A stretch of DNA of 64,000 nucleotides, taken from the NCBI RefSeq assembly GCF_016859285.1, contig NC_053400.1, positions 29,970,001 to 30,034,000 of the forward strand, written 5' to 3'. This stretch comes from Xiphias gladius. Lineage: Eukaryota; Chordata; Actinopteri; Istiophoriformes; Xiphiidae. The notes beneath the pieces were generated by a model, which made no database searches, had not been told where the DNA came from, and saw nothing but the letters and a program-made list of their open reading frames with translations. The stretch's first letter is position 1. Every line of letters starts with the position of its first letter. The translations under genes and the position numbers were made by a program. This document shows, one piece after another, positions 57,607-64,000 of this stretch.

Positions 57607-60110
57607 TGTGTAGCTGCAGGGATAGTGATGGTGAGTGAAGCAGACTGTACTGACCCAGTGCCCTCTGACTTACTGTCTCTCAGATGACGTTCATGACTGT
57701 CACTTGCTTTGATTTCAGCAGTAATGAAAAATGCAGTCAAAGTGAATCTCAACAGAAAAATTAAACAGCTGCTCTGATTTGTTTGTGTTTTTGGCCAAAA
57801 AGTCAAGTCATGGAGTATGTGGAGAGAGGACTGGTGCTGCGAAGCCACTCAGTTGATTTCAAGTATAAAATTCAACAATATTTAATTCAAATGTTGCCGA
57901 TCTTTAAGGTCAGAACTGTGCTGTTATGAGGTGGAAATATTTTTAATTAAAAGTATAATTGTAGCAGATTAAAATCATGAAATATTTCAACAACAACAGC
58001 TATTTCTATGGAATGTGGATGCCAACCTGTCAAGAGAAGCCTTCAAAATTAAGAAATATCTCAGAAGTATTATAATTATTACTTAATTTAATAATTCATA
58101 GTAATTGTATTTGCCTTACTAAATTATGAAATAGTGGGTCATAATTTGCATATGTATTTTATATCAGAATTATGAGATTATCATCCCTCATTTTCTATTT
58201 ATTTGTCTTGGGAATGAGGTTTTGTAATATGATTTTTTTTTTTTCTCCATGTGGGGCAGTATATCAGTGCCCTCTGCACTGTTACCTTTGTCCCTGATAA
58301 ATCTACTGGTGTCCTGTATGGAAGCTGCAGGAAATCCCTCCGTGGTTTCCCAGCTGTCAACAAGGCCAGTTGTGTTTGTTAGAATAAACAACCAAACCGG
58401 AAGTATTGCTGCTGACTATCGAACATTGGGTCTTTGCTGATGTGGGCAAAAACTAGCCTGGTTCCAGACCTCTGAATCACTGTCCAGATCTCAGATTTTT
58501 TTCAGCAATTCAAATTGCTCTAATATTGCGCTAATTGATGGCTGTTTCCTAGACGGGCAAACGGTCGAGCCAAGTGGAGCTTTGTGGGCACGACTGAGAA
58601 TAGAAACTTAATCTTTCTGTGCCAGACCAAAGAAAACAGCAACAGAACAAGACCGTGTGTATACGTACAGCTATGCTAGCAGCTCTTTGAGGATTTACTT
58701 AGGCACAGCAGTGTTTTGAGCTAAATGCCAACATCAGAATGCTAACAATGACAATGCTAACATGCAGATGTATTGAAGGTATAATGTTCACCAACCTAGT
58801 TTAGTTTGTTAGCATACTGACATTTGCTAATCAGCACTTAACAGCTGAGGCTGATGAGGATGTCATGTTAGTTTTGGGGGTATTTGGTCATTAAAGTACT
58901 GGATAAATTGAAGTCTTGACCTGGTGGTGGTGCTGGATGAGAGGTCAGAGGGTCAAAGCTATTACAGTTCATCCTTTGGGGGACAATGAATGTCTGTGCG
59001 TGATTTCTCGGAAATCCATCAAATAGTTGATGACATATATCAGTAAAAAAAAAATGTCAACCTCATGGTGGCACTAGAGGAAAGGTCGGGGGATCACCAA
59101 GGTCAGTAGAGTGCATCATCTGGGGACCATGAATATCTGTAAATTTCAGGTTGAGATATTTCAGTGTGAACCAAAGTGGCGGACCGGCATTGCCGTTCCT
59201 AGAGCCATGCGGCTAACGTGGCTGAAAGTAGCCAGAAAATTGACAACCAGATTACCAGATCCTATTCATGCTTATTAACTGCTTCTAGCAACAAACCACT
59301 ACCGCAGCTTTCATGTTAGGTGAATATGACATCAGTGGCGAAGATATGTCACTCACTACTGATTGGTTAGGGCAAAATAACAACCCCCGAACAGAAACTG
59401 GCTAACATGAACACAATGTCAGACTAAACGATGCATTGAAAATGAAAGCGCAGTTCAGTCTGATTATCAGGCCACATGAGAGCTTGAACGAAATGAAATT
59501 AAACAGCCTTCTTCATCAAAAAAAAGACTAAAATGAAAGTGAAAAGGTGTGAAGCTGAACGCTGATTAGCTGAGTGGAGAGAGTTTTCATTCTTGCTTAT
59601 TACAATAGGTAAACGCTGTCAGGTGGAGAAGCTGAAGCCGGGAATAGTTTCTGTCTCTGTTCTCTGCTTTAAGCTGCTCAGTGTTGGCAGTGAGAGCGTT
59701 ACAGTTTGAAGACAGAGCAGCCTCTAATTGGGCGGCTTAATCTCCTCATCCCATCCACACACACTCTCTCTCTCTCTCTCTCTTTCTCTGTCTATTTATC
59801 TCTCTCTCTTCCACTGCCTTGACTGACGGCGTGTTTCCTCCAATCCCTGCAGGGCCATGTGAGGCGAGGAACCAATAGCATGTCAGGGAGGGCAGAGCTG
59901 GGCGCCGTCGGCCAGCTTCAGGCAGAGATGCTGCATTTGGACCTTATAGACGGTGCTGACGGTTACCGCGGTGACATAGAGTCCTCGAAGGCATCCGCCA
60001 TCGCACCCCCGCCAGCCATCAAAGACCCTGCAGCACCTGTTACCATGGATACATACCGGCCCAAGAGACCCACGACCCTTAACCTCTTCCCAATTGTGCC
60101 GCGCACACAG
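30112..60110 (+). CDS. mapk8ip1: JNK-interacting protein 1 (JIP1), 5' part; continues past the window
   Basis: JIP1 is the cytoplasmic scaffold that gathers JNK, MKK7 and MLK-family kinases and links cargo to kinesin-1. Three exons are read in frame for the main isoform: [22 protein letters not shown], then [19 protein letters not shown] (the acidic block highly conserved in JIP1), then the exon with [12 protein letters not shown] and the JNK-binding D-motif [15 protein letters not shown] (about residues 132-146). An alternative first exon (39347-39402) splices to the same exon 2. The JBD and the LTHDISL block favour JIP1 over JIP2. The SH3 and PTB exons must lie beyond 64000. Introns 1 and 2 are about 17.6 and 11.9 kb. 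Teleosts carry a and b copies; which one this is cannot be decided here. Confidence 0.93.
32023..32373 (-). other. Unrecognised 116-codon open frame inside intron 1
   Basis: Starts at ATG and contains [20 protein letters not shown], then [10 protein letters not shown] and [16 protein letters not shown]. Composition is mixed, not low-complexity, with a predicted amphipathic helix; no family recognised. No convincing splice sites flank it. It could be a nested gene, a decayed retrocopy or chance. Length alone is not significant in a 64-kb six-frame search. Confidence 0.2.
33528..33582. repeat. (GT)n-(GC)n microsatellite
   Basis: About 24 GT units ending in GCGCGC: alternating purine-pyrimidine, so a potential Z-DNA former. 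Confidence 0.95.
34022..34375 (-). repeat. Dispersed teleost repeat, family B, copy 1
   Basis: Blocks 'ccagcttcttaaatgtgagaat', 'cttttggactgttgg', 'atgtcatcttg' and 'taatcaatagaataatcgatagttgtagc' are, in reverse order, the complements of blocks in the + strand copy at 42880-43120 ('ttcacatttaagaggctggaa', 'ccaacagtccgaaacccaa', 'aaggtgacgtc'). Non-autonomous, class unknown. Confidence 0.7.
34834..34858. repeat. Poly-A tract
   Basis: Run of about 23 A. Confidence 0.9.
34919..34943. repeat. (GA)n microsatellite
   Basis: About 12 GA units. Confidence 0.93.
35118..35180. repeat. Interrupted (CT)n tract
   Basis: Repeated 'ctctctctatcactctct' blocks; short higher-order repeat of CT runs separated by ATCA or ACCA. 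Confidence 0.85.
35978..36253 (-). mobile_element. Possible LINE C-terminal relic
   Basis: The minus-strand frame has a Cys pair (KCSLC), a lysine-rich stretch and a final MWEPLMDFM. This faintly recalls the last part of L1-type ORF2 proteins, where W..(F/L)..YM motifs occur close to the stop. There is no other support, so confidence is low. Confidence 0.15.
37885..38110. repeat. Dispersed teleost repeat, family C, fragment
   Basis: 'agctagtcgctaac', 'tgctgctgctggaaacaaggttgatgagagggg' and 'gggccagaaaatcaaaaca' recur in similar form at 54010-54090 and 61865-62020. Decayed and non-coding. Confidence 0.5.
39078..39346 (+). promoter_or_regulatory. mapk8ip1: Candidate internal promoter / 5' UTR of mapk8ip1 exon 1b
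   Basis: TATATAA at 39078-39084 lies 263 bases before the exon 1b ATG. Between them is a GC- and CT-rich stretch with CCGG and GGCGGCGG. The pyrimidine run ending ctctcag at 39320 could alternatively be a splice acceptor, in which case the true start of this transcript is further upstream. Confidence 0.4.
39347..39402 (+). CDS. mapk8ip1: mapk8ip1 exon 1b (alternative first exon)
   Basis: ATG begins [18 protein letters not shown] and the exon ends in phase 2 (TG/gtaggg), so exon 2 completes Trp and continues LTHDISL. The ending W(M/L)EDQWEKW-LTHD is the pattern I recall from the alternative N-terminus of mammalian JIP1, which supports this as a real, conserved exon. The exon 1a and 1b isoforms differ only in the first 19-26 residues. 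Confidence 0.85.
39856..39893. repeat. Short hexamer-like tandem repeat
   Basis: About six units of CCTGAT/CCTGGT/CCTTGT type. On the minus strand they spell alternating Gln-Asp/Lys-Asp, a pseudo-coding pattern caused by the repeat. Confidence 0.8.
42479..42635 (+). mobile_element. tRNA-derived SINE, diverged
   Basis: Begins 'cggtggcctaggggtc', which fits a Pol III A box (TRGCnnAGYnGG). It is followed by a degenerate B-box area, 'cctttgttgaatgtcatccccctctctcc', 'tttcctgtctatatctttactgt' and a tail with 'aaaggcatcatgtcc', the block order of common fish tRNA-type SINEs. Confidence 0.7.
42880..43120 (+). repeat. Dispersed teleost repeat, family B, copy 2
   Basis: Contains 'ggtctataaaatgtcagag', 'gtgacgtcttccaacgtcctgttttgccagacc' and 'tattcacatttaagaggctggaa'. 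Opposite orientation to the copy at 34022-34375. Confidence 0.7.
44757..44960 (+). repeat. Dispersed teleost repeat, family D, copy 1
   Basis: 'ggagagacaaaaatcagcaaaagagggagagcaaatattagacttacattcat' is similar to 51058-51110, and 'tttgctaacatgtttgcc' recurs near its end. Confidence 0.6.
46742..46905 (-). repeat. Dispersed teleost repeat, family A, reverse fragment
   Basis: 'cagatatatcaacaacaac', 'ccccaggcgatgaatcctaatg' and 'ccagcaccaatgtc' are degenerate complements of the 3' half of the family-A repeat at 58690-59235. Confidence 0.5.
47835..47946 (+). CDS. mapk8ip1: mapk8ip1 exon 2
   Basis: Acceptor after a long T/C tract and aaccag; donor ATAAAG/gtgagc. One base completes the codon from exon 1a or 1b, then 37 codons: [19 protein letters not shown] followed by [18 protein letters not shown]. 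The EIT-EIT doubling is absent from human JIP1 as I remember it and lies in a 9-base near-duplicate (GAGATTACA/GAGATCACA). Confidence 0.92.
48178..48265 (+). repeat. Dispersed teleost repeat ('gatatatcggt' type)
   Basis: 'cctgactgatatattggtcggcc' and 'tatcaccgatatatcggtattgg' form a partly self-complementary unit I recognise as a common fish repeat. It abuts the Tc1-like relic. Confidence 0.6.
48305..48440 (+). mobile_element. Tc1-like transposase relic
   Basis: The + frame reads [41 protein letters not shown]. This is the N-terminal helix-turn-helix region of Tc1/mariner transposases (paired-like domain, consensus GETSRRTT and LHRSGLYGR). Similarity stops after about 45 residues, and neither the catalytic domain nor terminal repeats are present, so it is an inactive fragment. 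Confidence 0.8.
48874..48892. repeat. (GA)n microsatellite
   Basis: About nine GA units. Confidence 0.9.
49269..49359. repeat. Compound (GT)n/(GC) microsatellite
   Basis: About 90 bases of GT with scattered GC steps; alternating purine-pyrimidine throughout, a Z-DNA candidate. Confidence 0.95.
51005..51195 (+). repeat. Dispersed teleost repeat, family D, copy 2
   Basis: 'ggagaccaaactggagctaaaaggagagcaagcattcgacttaaattcatcagatgg' and 'ctaacatgtcagc' parallel the copy at 44757-44960. A shorter fragment occurs near 9785-9835. Confidence 0.6.
51591..51634. repeat. (CA)n microsatellite
   Basis: About 21 CA units. Confidence 0.95.
53155..53180. repeat. (GA)n microsatellite
   Basis: GA run with two interruptions. 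Confidence 0.85.
53327..53364. repeat. Compound (CA)n/(GC)n microsatellite
   Basis: GCGCGCACAC... run with one CCC interruption. Confidence 0.9.
53669..53699. repeat. Poly-T tract
   Basis: About 27 T in a row. Confidence 0.9.
54010..54090. repeat. Dispersed teleost repeat, family C, fragment
   Basis: 'tgctgctagaagcaaggttgaggagatcgg' and 'gggccaggaaaccaaaaca' match the corresponding part of 37885-38110. Confidence 0.5.
55851..55875. repeat. (GGAT)n microsatellite
   Basis: About six ATGG/GGAT units. Confidence 0.95.
57553..57612. repeat. (GT)n microsatellite
   Basis: About 29 GT units with one TTT interruption near the 3' end. Confidence 0.95.
58690..59235 (+). repeat. Dispersed teleost repeat, family A, most complete copy
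   Basis: Runs from 'tttgagctaaatgccaa' through 'cagctgaggctgatgagg', 'atttggtcattaaagtactgg', 'gtcaacctcatggtggcactagagg' and 'ggggaccatgaat' to 'cattgccgttcctagagccatgcggctaacgtggct'. Two internal sections resemble each other ('aggtcagagggtca'/'aggtcgggggatca' and 'gacaatgaatgtctgt'/'gaccatgaatatctgt'), so the unit contains an internal tandem duplication. Confidence 0.75.
59765..59812. repeat. (CT)n tract upstream of exon 3
   Basis: CT runs 40-90 bases before the exon 3 acceptor; they enlarge its polypyrimidine context. Confidence 0.85.
59853..60110 (+). CDS. mapk8ip1: mapk8ip1 exon 3 (JNK-binding domain)
   Basis: Acceptor atccctgcag, donor CACACAG/gtaagg, 86 codons, phase 0 on both sides. 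[16 protein letters not shown] matches the JIP1 LQAEMLQMDLID block, and [18 protein letters not shown] is the docking peptide by which JIP1 binds JNK ([11 protein letters not shown] core; the paired basic residues and L-x-L-x-F hydrophobics are intact). A proline-rich stretch separates the two. Confidence 0.95.
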
Positions 60111-60126
60111 GTAAGGCCTAAATTAA

Positions 60127-60130
<4 letters not shown>

Positions 60131-60205
<75 letters not shown>
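60131..60205. repeat. (CA)n microsatellite beside the exon 3 donor
   Basis: About 37 CA units beginning 20 bases after the end of exon 3. Confidence 0.97.
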
Positions 60206-60209
<4 letters not shown>

Positions 60210-60507
60210 GTGGCAGATCACCGATTACTGAGCAAAAAGGAGGTGGAGTGGAGGAAATGTTTCAGGGAAGAAGATTTTTTTCTGTCTCTTTTGCCCGTCT
60301 GGGTTCCTCCTCACACACAAATATGACATTTAAAAACGGAGAAATGAATAGACAACCTGACATCACTGTTAGATTCACCACAATTCTTCCTCTGACAGGA
60401 TGTGTTTACTGGACTGGACAATAGCCTCAATTGTCAAGACACAGAGATTTTTTTTTCCCTCGGTGCCCGTCTCTGTTTGTGTTTTGAATGCTGGTAGAGC
60501 TTGTGAC

Positions 60508-60529
60508 TGTGTGTGTGTGTGTGTGTGTT
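60508..60529. repeat. (GT)n microsatellite
   Basis: About 11 GT units, 300 bases after the (CA)n tract. The two could pair in the nascent transcript. Confidence 0.93.
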
Positions 60530-61864
60530 CCTGTACTCCAATCTCTGTGAGGACAAATTTCAGCTTGACCCCTCAAGATGGAGGGCGTTTTGTCTTCAAA
60601 GGGCTGTTGTAGGGCTACTTTTAAGCTTGATATCAGTGATATCAGGTTTAGGTTAAGGTTAGCAGCTACAGAATGTACAAAGTCAACGAGGGTCCTCACA
60701 AGTATAGACATACAAAACATGAGATGTGTGTTTGGGTGAGGCTGTGTGTGACGTTGTAGGTATGCGCGAGTGTTGATCAGTAGCTGTTGATCACATGTTC
60801 ATGCAGCAGCGCTCTGGTCCATGTTTTTCTTCATTAAATGGACACACTAATGGTGTGTGCAAATGTTGTTGTCTGAGTTTAATACACACAAGCGCCAGAA
60901 AATCCTCCAGATTACGCAACAAAATTCATGGTTTGTAGGTGTTTTTCCAGAATGACTCATAGAGGCGTTTACTGACCACATCGGCAGGATGGCATCATTT
61001 GTCTGTGCCTTCCAAAAACCATTGTTGGAAAATAAATCTGCTTTACGATGTGACAACACTATGGTTACGTTTCGGTTCGGTTTAGGTACAAAGATGACTT
61101 GGTTGGACTCAGGGAAACATCAGGATTCGGCGATAAAATGACTATGGTGACGACAATGAGTTAATAAGGCGAGGAGAAAAATGATGGTCATGCTTTAAAA
61201 AAAAAAAATAAAATAAAAAACTGTCGACTGTCAGTGGGCAACAGGAAACGAAGCGATCTCACATGTTAAAGTCCAACATTTTGTTGACCCATCCATCCAG
61301 CCTGACTTCCTCATTACACAGACTTTGTTGCTCTATAAGAAAGTCATCTGACTCCAGCTTTTACTACTGTCATAATTACTACAGCCCCTAAAGGGCTTTT
61401 TTTCACTTGAACATAATCGTGTGGAAATGACTGATGCTGTCGATCGTCTTGGGAGGAGAGTCTCCAATTCAGACTAAATACACCTCATGGACACAAAATG
61501 AGGAAACGGATTAATTCCGTTGTCCTGTAAAACATGTCCAAAGAATAATTCACGGTTATTCCAACTTAAGCCTTTATTTATTTTTATCAGTTCTGATAAC
61601 ATTGCATTCACCAAAGGAATTGCTGAGATTGCCGCGATGAAGTTCAGCGCTGTCAGTTGTTAGTTAGCTGGATATGTAGGCAATTGTTCGCTGACATCTT
61701 AGCAACTAACCCACAAAACGTAAGTAAAGATTCATTTACTTACGACATTAGCATTCCTTTGAAGTTGTGTGTCCGCTGGCAAGATCGGTGTTCCCTCTCA
61801 GTTAACTCCTGGGAAAAATATAGACGATTTAGGTGCTAGATTGCTTGTTGCTAACGTTGTCTGT

Positions 61865-62020
61865 CTGCCATTTGGTTCTGGGCAGGGGGGCGTACAGTGG
61901 GTTCATCGTGACTTGTTAGGTCAAAACGGCTGCTGCTGAAAACGAGGTTGGTGAGAGAAGTGAGAGTGAACCCTTCAGTAAATCGGCGTGAAGCCAAAAC
62001 TATGTGCTAAAAGCTCTGTA
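61865..62020. repeat. Dispersed teleost repeat, family C, fragment
   Basis: 'gtctgtctgccatttggt', 'ggctgctgctgaaaacgaggttggtgagagaag' and 'aagccaaaactatgtgct' are diverged versions of 37930-38090. Confidence 0.45.
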
Positions 62021-63887
62021 GAGCCACAGAGTAATTCAAGGGCATTGAATAATGAATTCAAGGAAAGTGAAATAAATGATTTTTGGGTATACCTTTTACA
62101 TTTTAGAACAATTTTTGCATTAAAATTTTCCCAAAATGTACTTTCATACCTGCCAAGTTCCGCAGAAATGTAAATGCCTGTATGGGGATACTTTTGTTAT
62201 GCAACGTACACAGTAACGTATACAATAGTGAGTTTTGCCCATGACTCTAACATACACACACTCCCCCGGAGTGCAGGCTGTCAACACGATCAACCAAGCA
62301 GCGCTATATTTGTCTGCGCTTTGTTCTTTTCCCGGTTTCCACGAGGTGGAAACGGGGCTTTTGCACTTGCTGCTGTGCTTTTGATCTCATGTGTGAGTGT
62401 GTTTGAGCTGTCAGAACTGGAAACCATAAAGGAAATAATTGCTCTGAAACGGGTTATTCTTCTTGGGAAGTCTTCCTGTCTCTTGGAACAGAATCTGATT
62501 TAATATATTTCAATGTTAAATGGATGAAGTTTTTTCCTGAAATTGGCCTTTTCACAAACCTTGAAGACATGAAGCAACAGACGACATCTCGTTAACATAA
62601 CATCCATCAGCAGCAGATCCTGGGGTCATTTTTAAATTCAAGTCCTTACTGCTTCTGATGTTGACCATATTTACAGATGATGTTTTAATGTTCAAACTGA
62701 TGTAGAATTTGTCTGTTTCAAGTGAGAATTTAGCTCTTTGCTATGACCGTTATCTCTAAATCATTAGCTTTAATTTTTCACTCACAGACTAAAAAGCTTA
62801 AGATACCTGAACGTCAGGAATTCAGAGATGTTAATCTGCTAACAGTAAGGAATACTGTTAACCATGTGAAGATGTTGCTTATGTATAGAATGAGAGCAGT
62901 CTTGATCGGAGCCAGTCTGTTTTGTTTTGGGAGTTTGATGGACAAAACATTTGTGTTATGCTGCTTCAGTACATTGAAAGTGTACTAATGTAACTAATGT
63001 TCCCCCAAATCTTAAGTTAATAACATCACAGCAAAGTCTCAGTAATTTGTAGCTTCAGTTTTATATGTTGCACTAAGCAGATTGGGCACATTGCAAGAGA
63101 TAGTGTTGGAGCCTAGTTTGCACTTTGTAGAACCTGCTTTCTCTCTAACAGGCTGAACTGTTTGGGTTAGCGATTCAGCTAGTGGTTTCCAACATTTCCC
63201 AGAATACCTTTTTGAGAGCCCCAATGGCTGGGGCATAAAGTGGTTCTTCAGCGGAAGACACACACAGAGCGTAGTAAGTTTGTAAACTCAAGAAAAGACG
63301 TGTGAGGATTTAAAAAAAAACTTCCTAAAAAGGCTGTTGAGCCTTCGTACTAAGTACACAACAAGCGACAGATCTGCACATTACAAGCTGTGGCTGCATT
63401 GCATTCTGGTCTATTTCCTTCCTCCTGTGTGTGTAAAAAAATCTGTCTGTTTACTCTTGTTCTTTGGTTTTCTCACGAAATTCTCACGTTTTTTTCTTTC
63501 AGCCTCAAACTTTAACTGTTGTTTTACCTACTTCATGCAGGAAGCCACTGGTCCATGTCAAAAATACGCGGACAAATATATAGATTCAGAGGATATTCTA
63601 AAAAATAACCAAATAACTGCATTCATTTTTTTTCACCTTTGCCCTGCAGATCCTGATATGTACAGCACTTCACCAAAATAGGTTTAAAAACAAATGTTTA
63701 AGGTGGATTTTTTTCTCCAGCAAACCTACAGTAGAGACACTACTACAGCTCGCTCTACCAGTTCCAACAGAGCCGACAGTGAAAACTGAGTTTTAGTCAG
63801 GTGGTGTGAGCAAAACTCAAATGAGATAAGATAGACGAGTGCTGGTGATCTCCACGCAGCTTTTCCTGAGACTTTCCTGAGTACTGT

Positions 63888-63948
63888 AAGATGAGAGATA
63901 GAGGGAGGGAGAGAGGGAGAGGGAGAGAGGGAGAGGGAGAGAGAGAGC
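63888..63948. repeat. (GGGAGA)n-type purine tract
   Basis: About 60 bases almost entirely G and A on this strand, built of GAGGGA/GAGAGG units; a homopurine mirror-like tract. Confidence 0.9.
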
Positions 63949-64000
63949 ACTGGGTGACTGTTTCCAGGTCAGTGGATCAGTAAAAAATGCAAAATATATA

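Larger units (their letters stand above)
47947..59852. other. mapk8ip1 intron 2
   Basis: Non-coding, rich in repeats: a Tc1-like relic, families A, C and D, five dinucleotide tracts and a GGAT tetramer run. A 9-base REST half-site-like sequence (TTCAGCACC) lies at 48771-48779. No extra exon found, although small alternative exons cannot be excluded. Confidence 0.55.
60206..64000. other. mapk8ip1 intron 3 (to window edge)
   Basis: I searched for the next JIP1 exon (expected to begin DTLNNNS) and did not see it. The stretch contains family-C-like repeat debris (about 61630-62035) and a purine-rich tract at the end. No gene of its own seen. Confidence 0.5.

Noticed and set aside
59859..60326. 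155-codon reading through the exon 3 donor into the (CA)n tract
   Set aside because: The donor CACACAG/gtaagg and JIP1 homology end the exon at 60110; the remainder is His-Thr repeat translation.
1..64000. tRNA, rRNA and CRISPR-like arrays
   Set aside because: No cloverleaf with intact A and B boxes, no rRNA blocks and no regularly spaced direct repeats with unique spacers were seen; the tRNA-like segment at 42479 is a decayed SINE.

Overview
The window reads as vertebrate nuclear DNA, most likely from a spiny-rayed (percomorph-type) teleost. The genes have many short exons with GT-AG introns, the background is AT-rich with long (GT)n/(CA)n and (GA)n microsatellites, and the dispersed repeats are fish families: an L2-clade LINE 3' end with its ATTGA tail, a tRNA-type SINE, a Tc1-like transposase relic, and several unclassified 'teleost-only' repeats. 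This is inference from content; no database search was possible.

Layout. Positions 1-10200 hold no gene I can establish, only repeats, hairpins and two weak minus-strand terminal-exon candidates (5931-6020 and 8379-8440). A complete four-exon guanylate cyclase-activating protein gene lies at 10385-11950 (+), with a TATA box and a CRX-type motif upstream. After an L2 LINE 3' end (about 13305-14263) comes a second, broken GCAP copy in the same orientation (14882-16237). A ten-exon ROCO gene of the MFHAS1 family follows (18710-25568, +): LRR, Roc GTPase and COR, 828 residues once spliced. The rest of the window is dominated by the 5' part of mapk8ip1 (JIP1): a CpG-island first exon at 30112-30188, an alternative first exon at 39347-39402, a shared second exon at 47835-47946 and the JNK-binding exon at 59853-60110. 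The gene runs off the right edge.

The three genes are not an operon-like unit. The GCAPs are calcium sensors for photoreceptor guanylate cyclases, the MFHAS1-like protein is a GTP-binding signalling scaffold, and JIP1 is the JNK-pathway scaffold of neurons and endocrine cells. All lie on the + strand. The strongest observations are: (1) two alternative JIP1 first exons that splice to the same exon in identical phase; (2) a tandem GCAP pair with one member recently broken; (3) an MFHAS1-family gene cut into ten exons, with a 16-base first coding segment whose frame closes exactly; and (4) a 75-bp (CA)n tract 20 bases downstream of the JIP1 exon 3 donor. I did not find a wholly new biological system. 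The most novel candidates are the intronic minus-strand frame at 32023-32373 and the large palindromes at 2136-2191 and 8341-8384.
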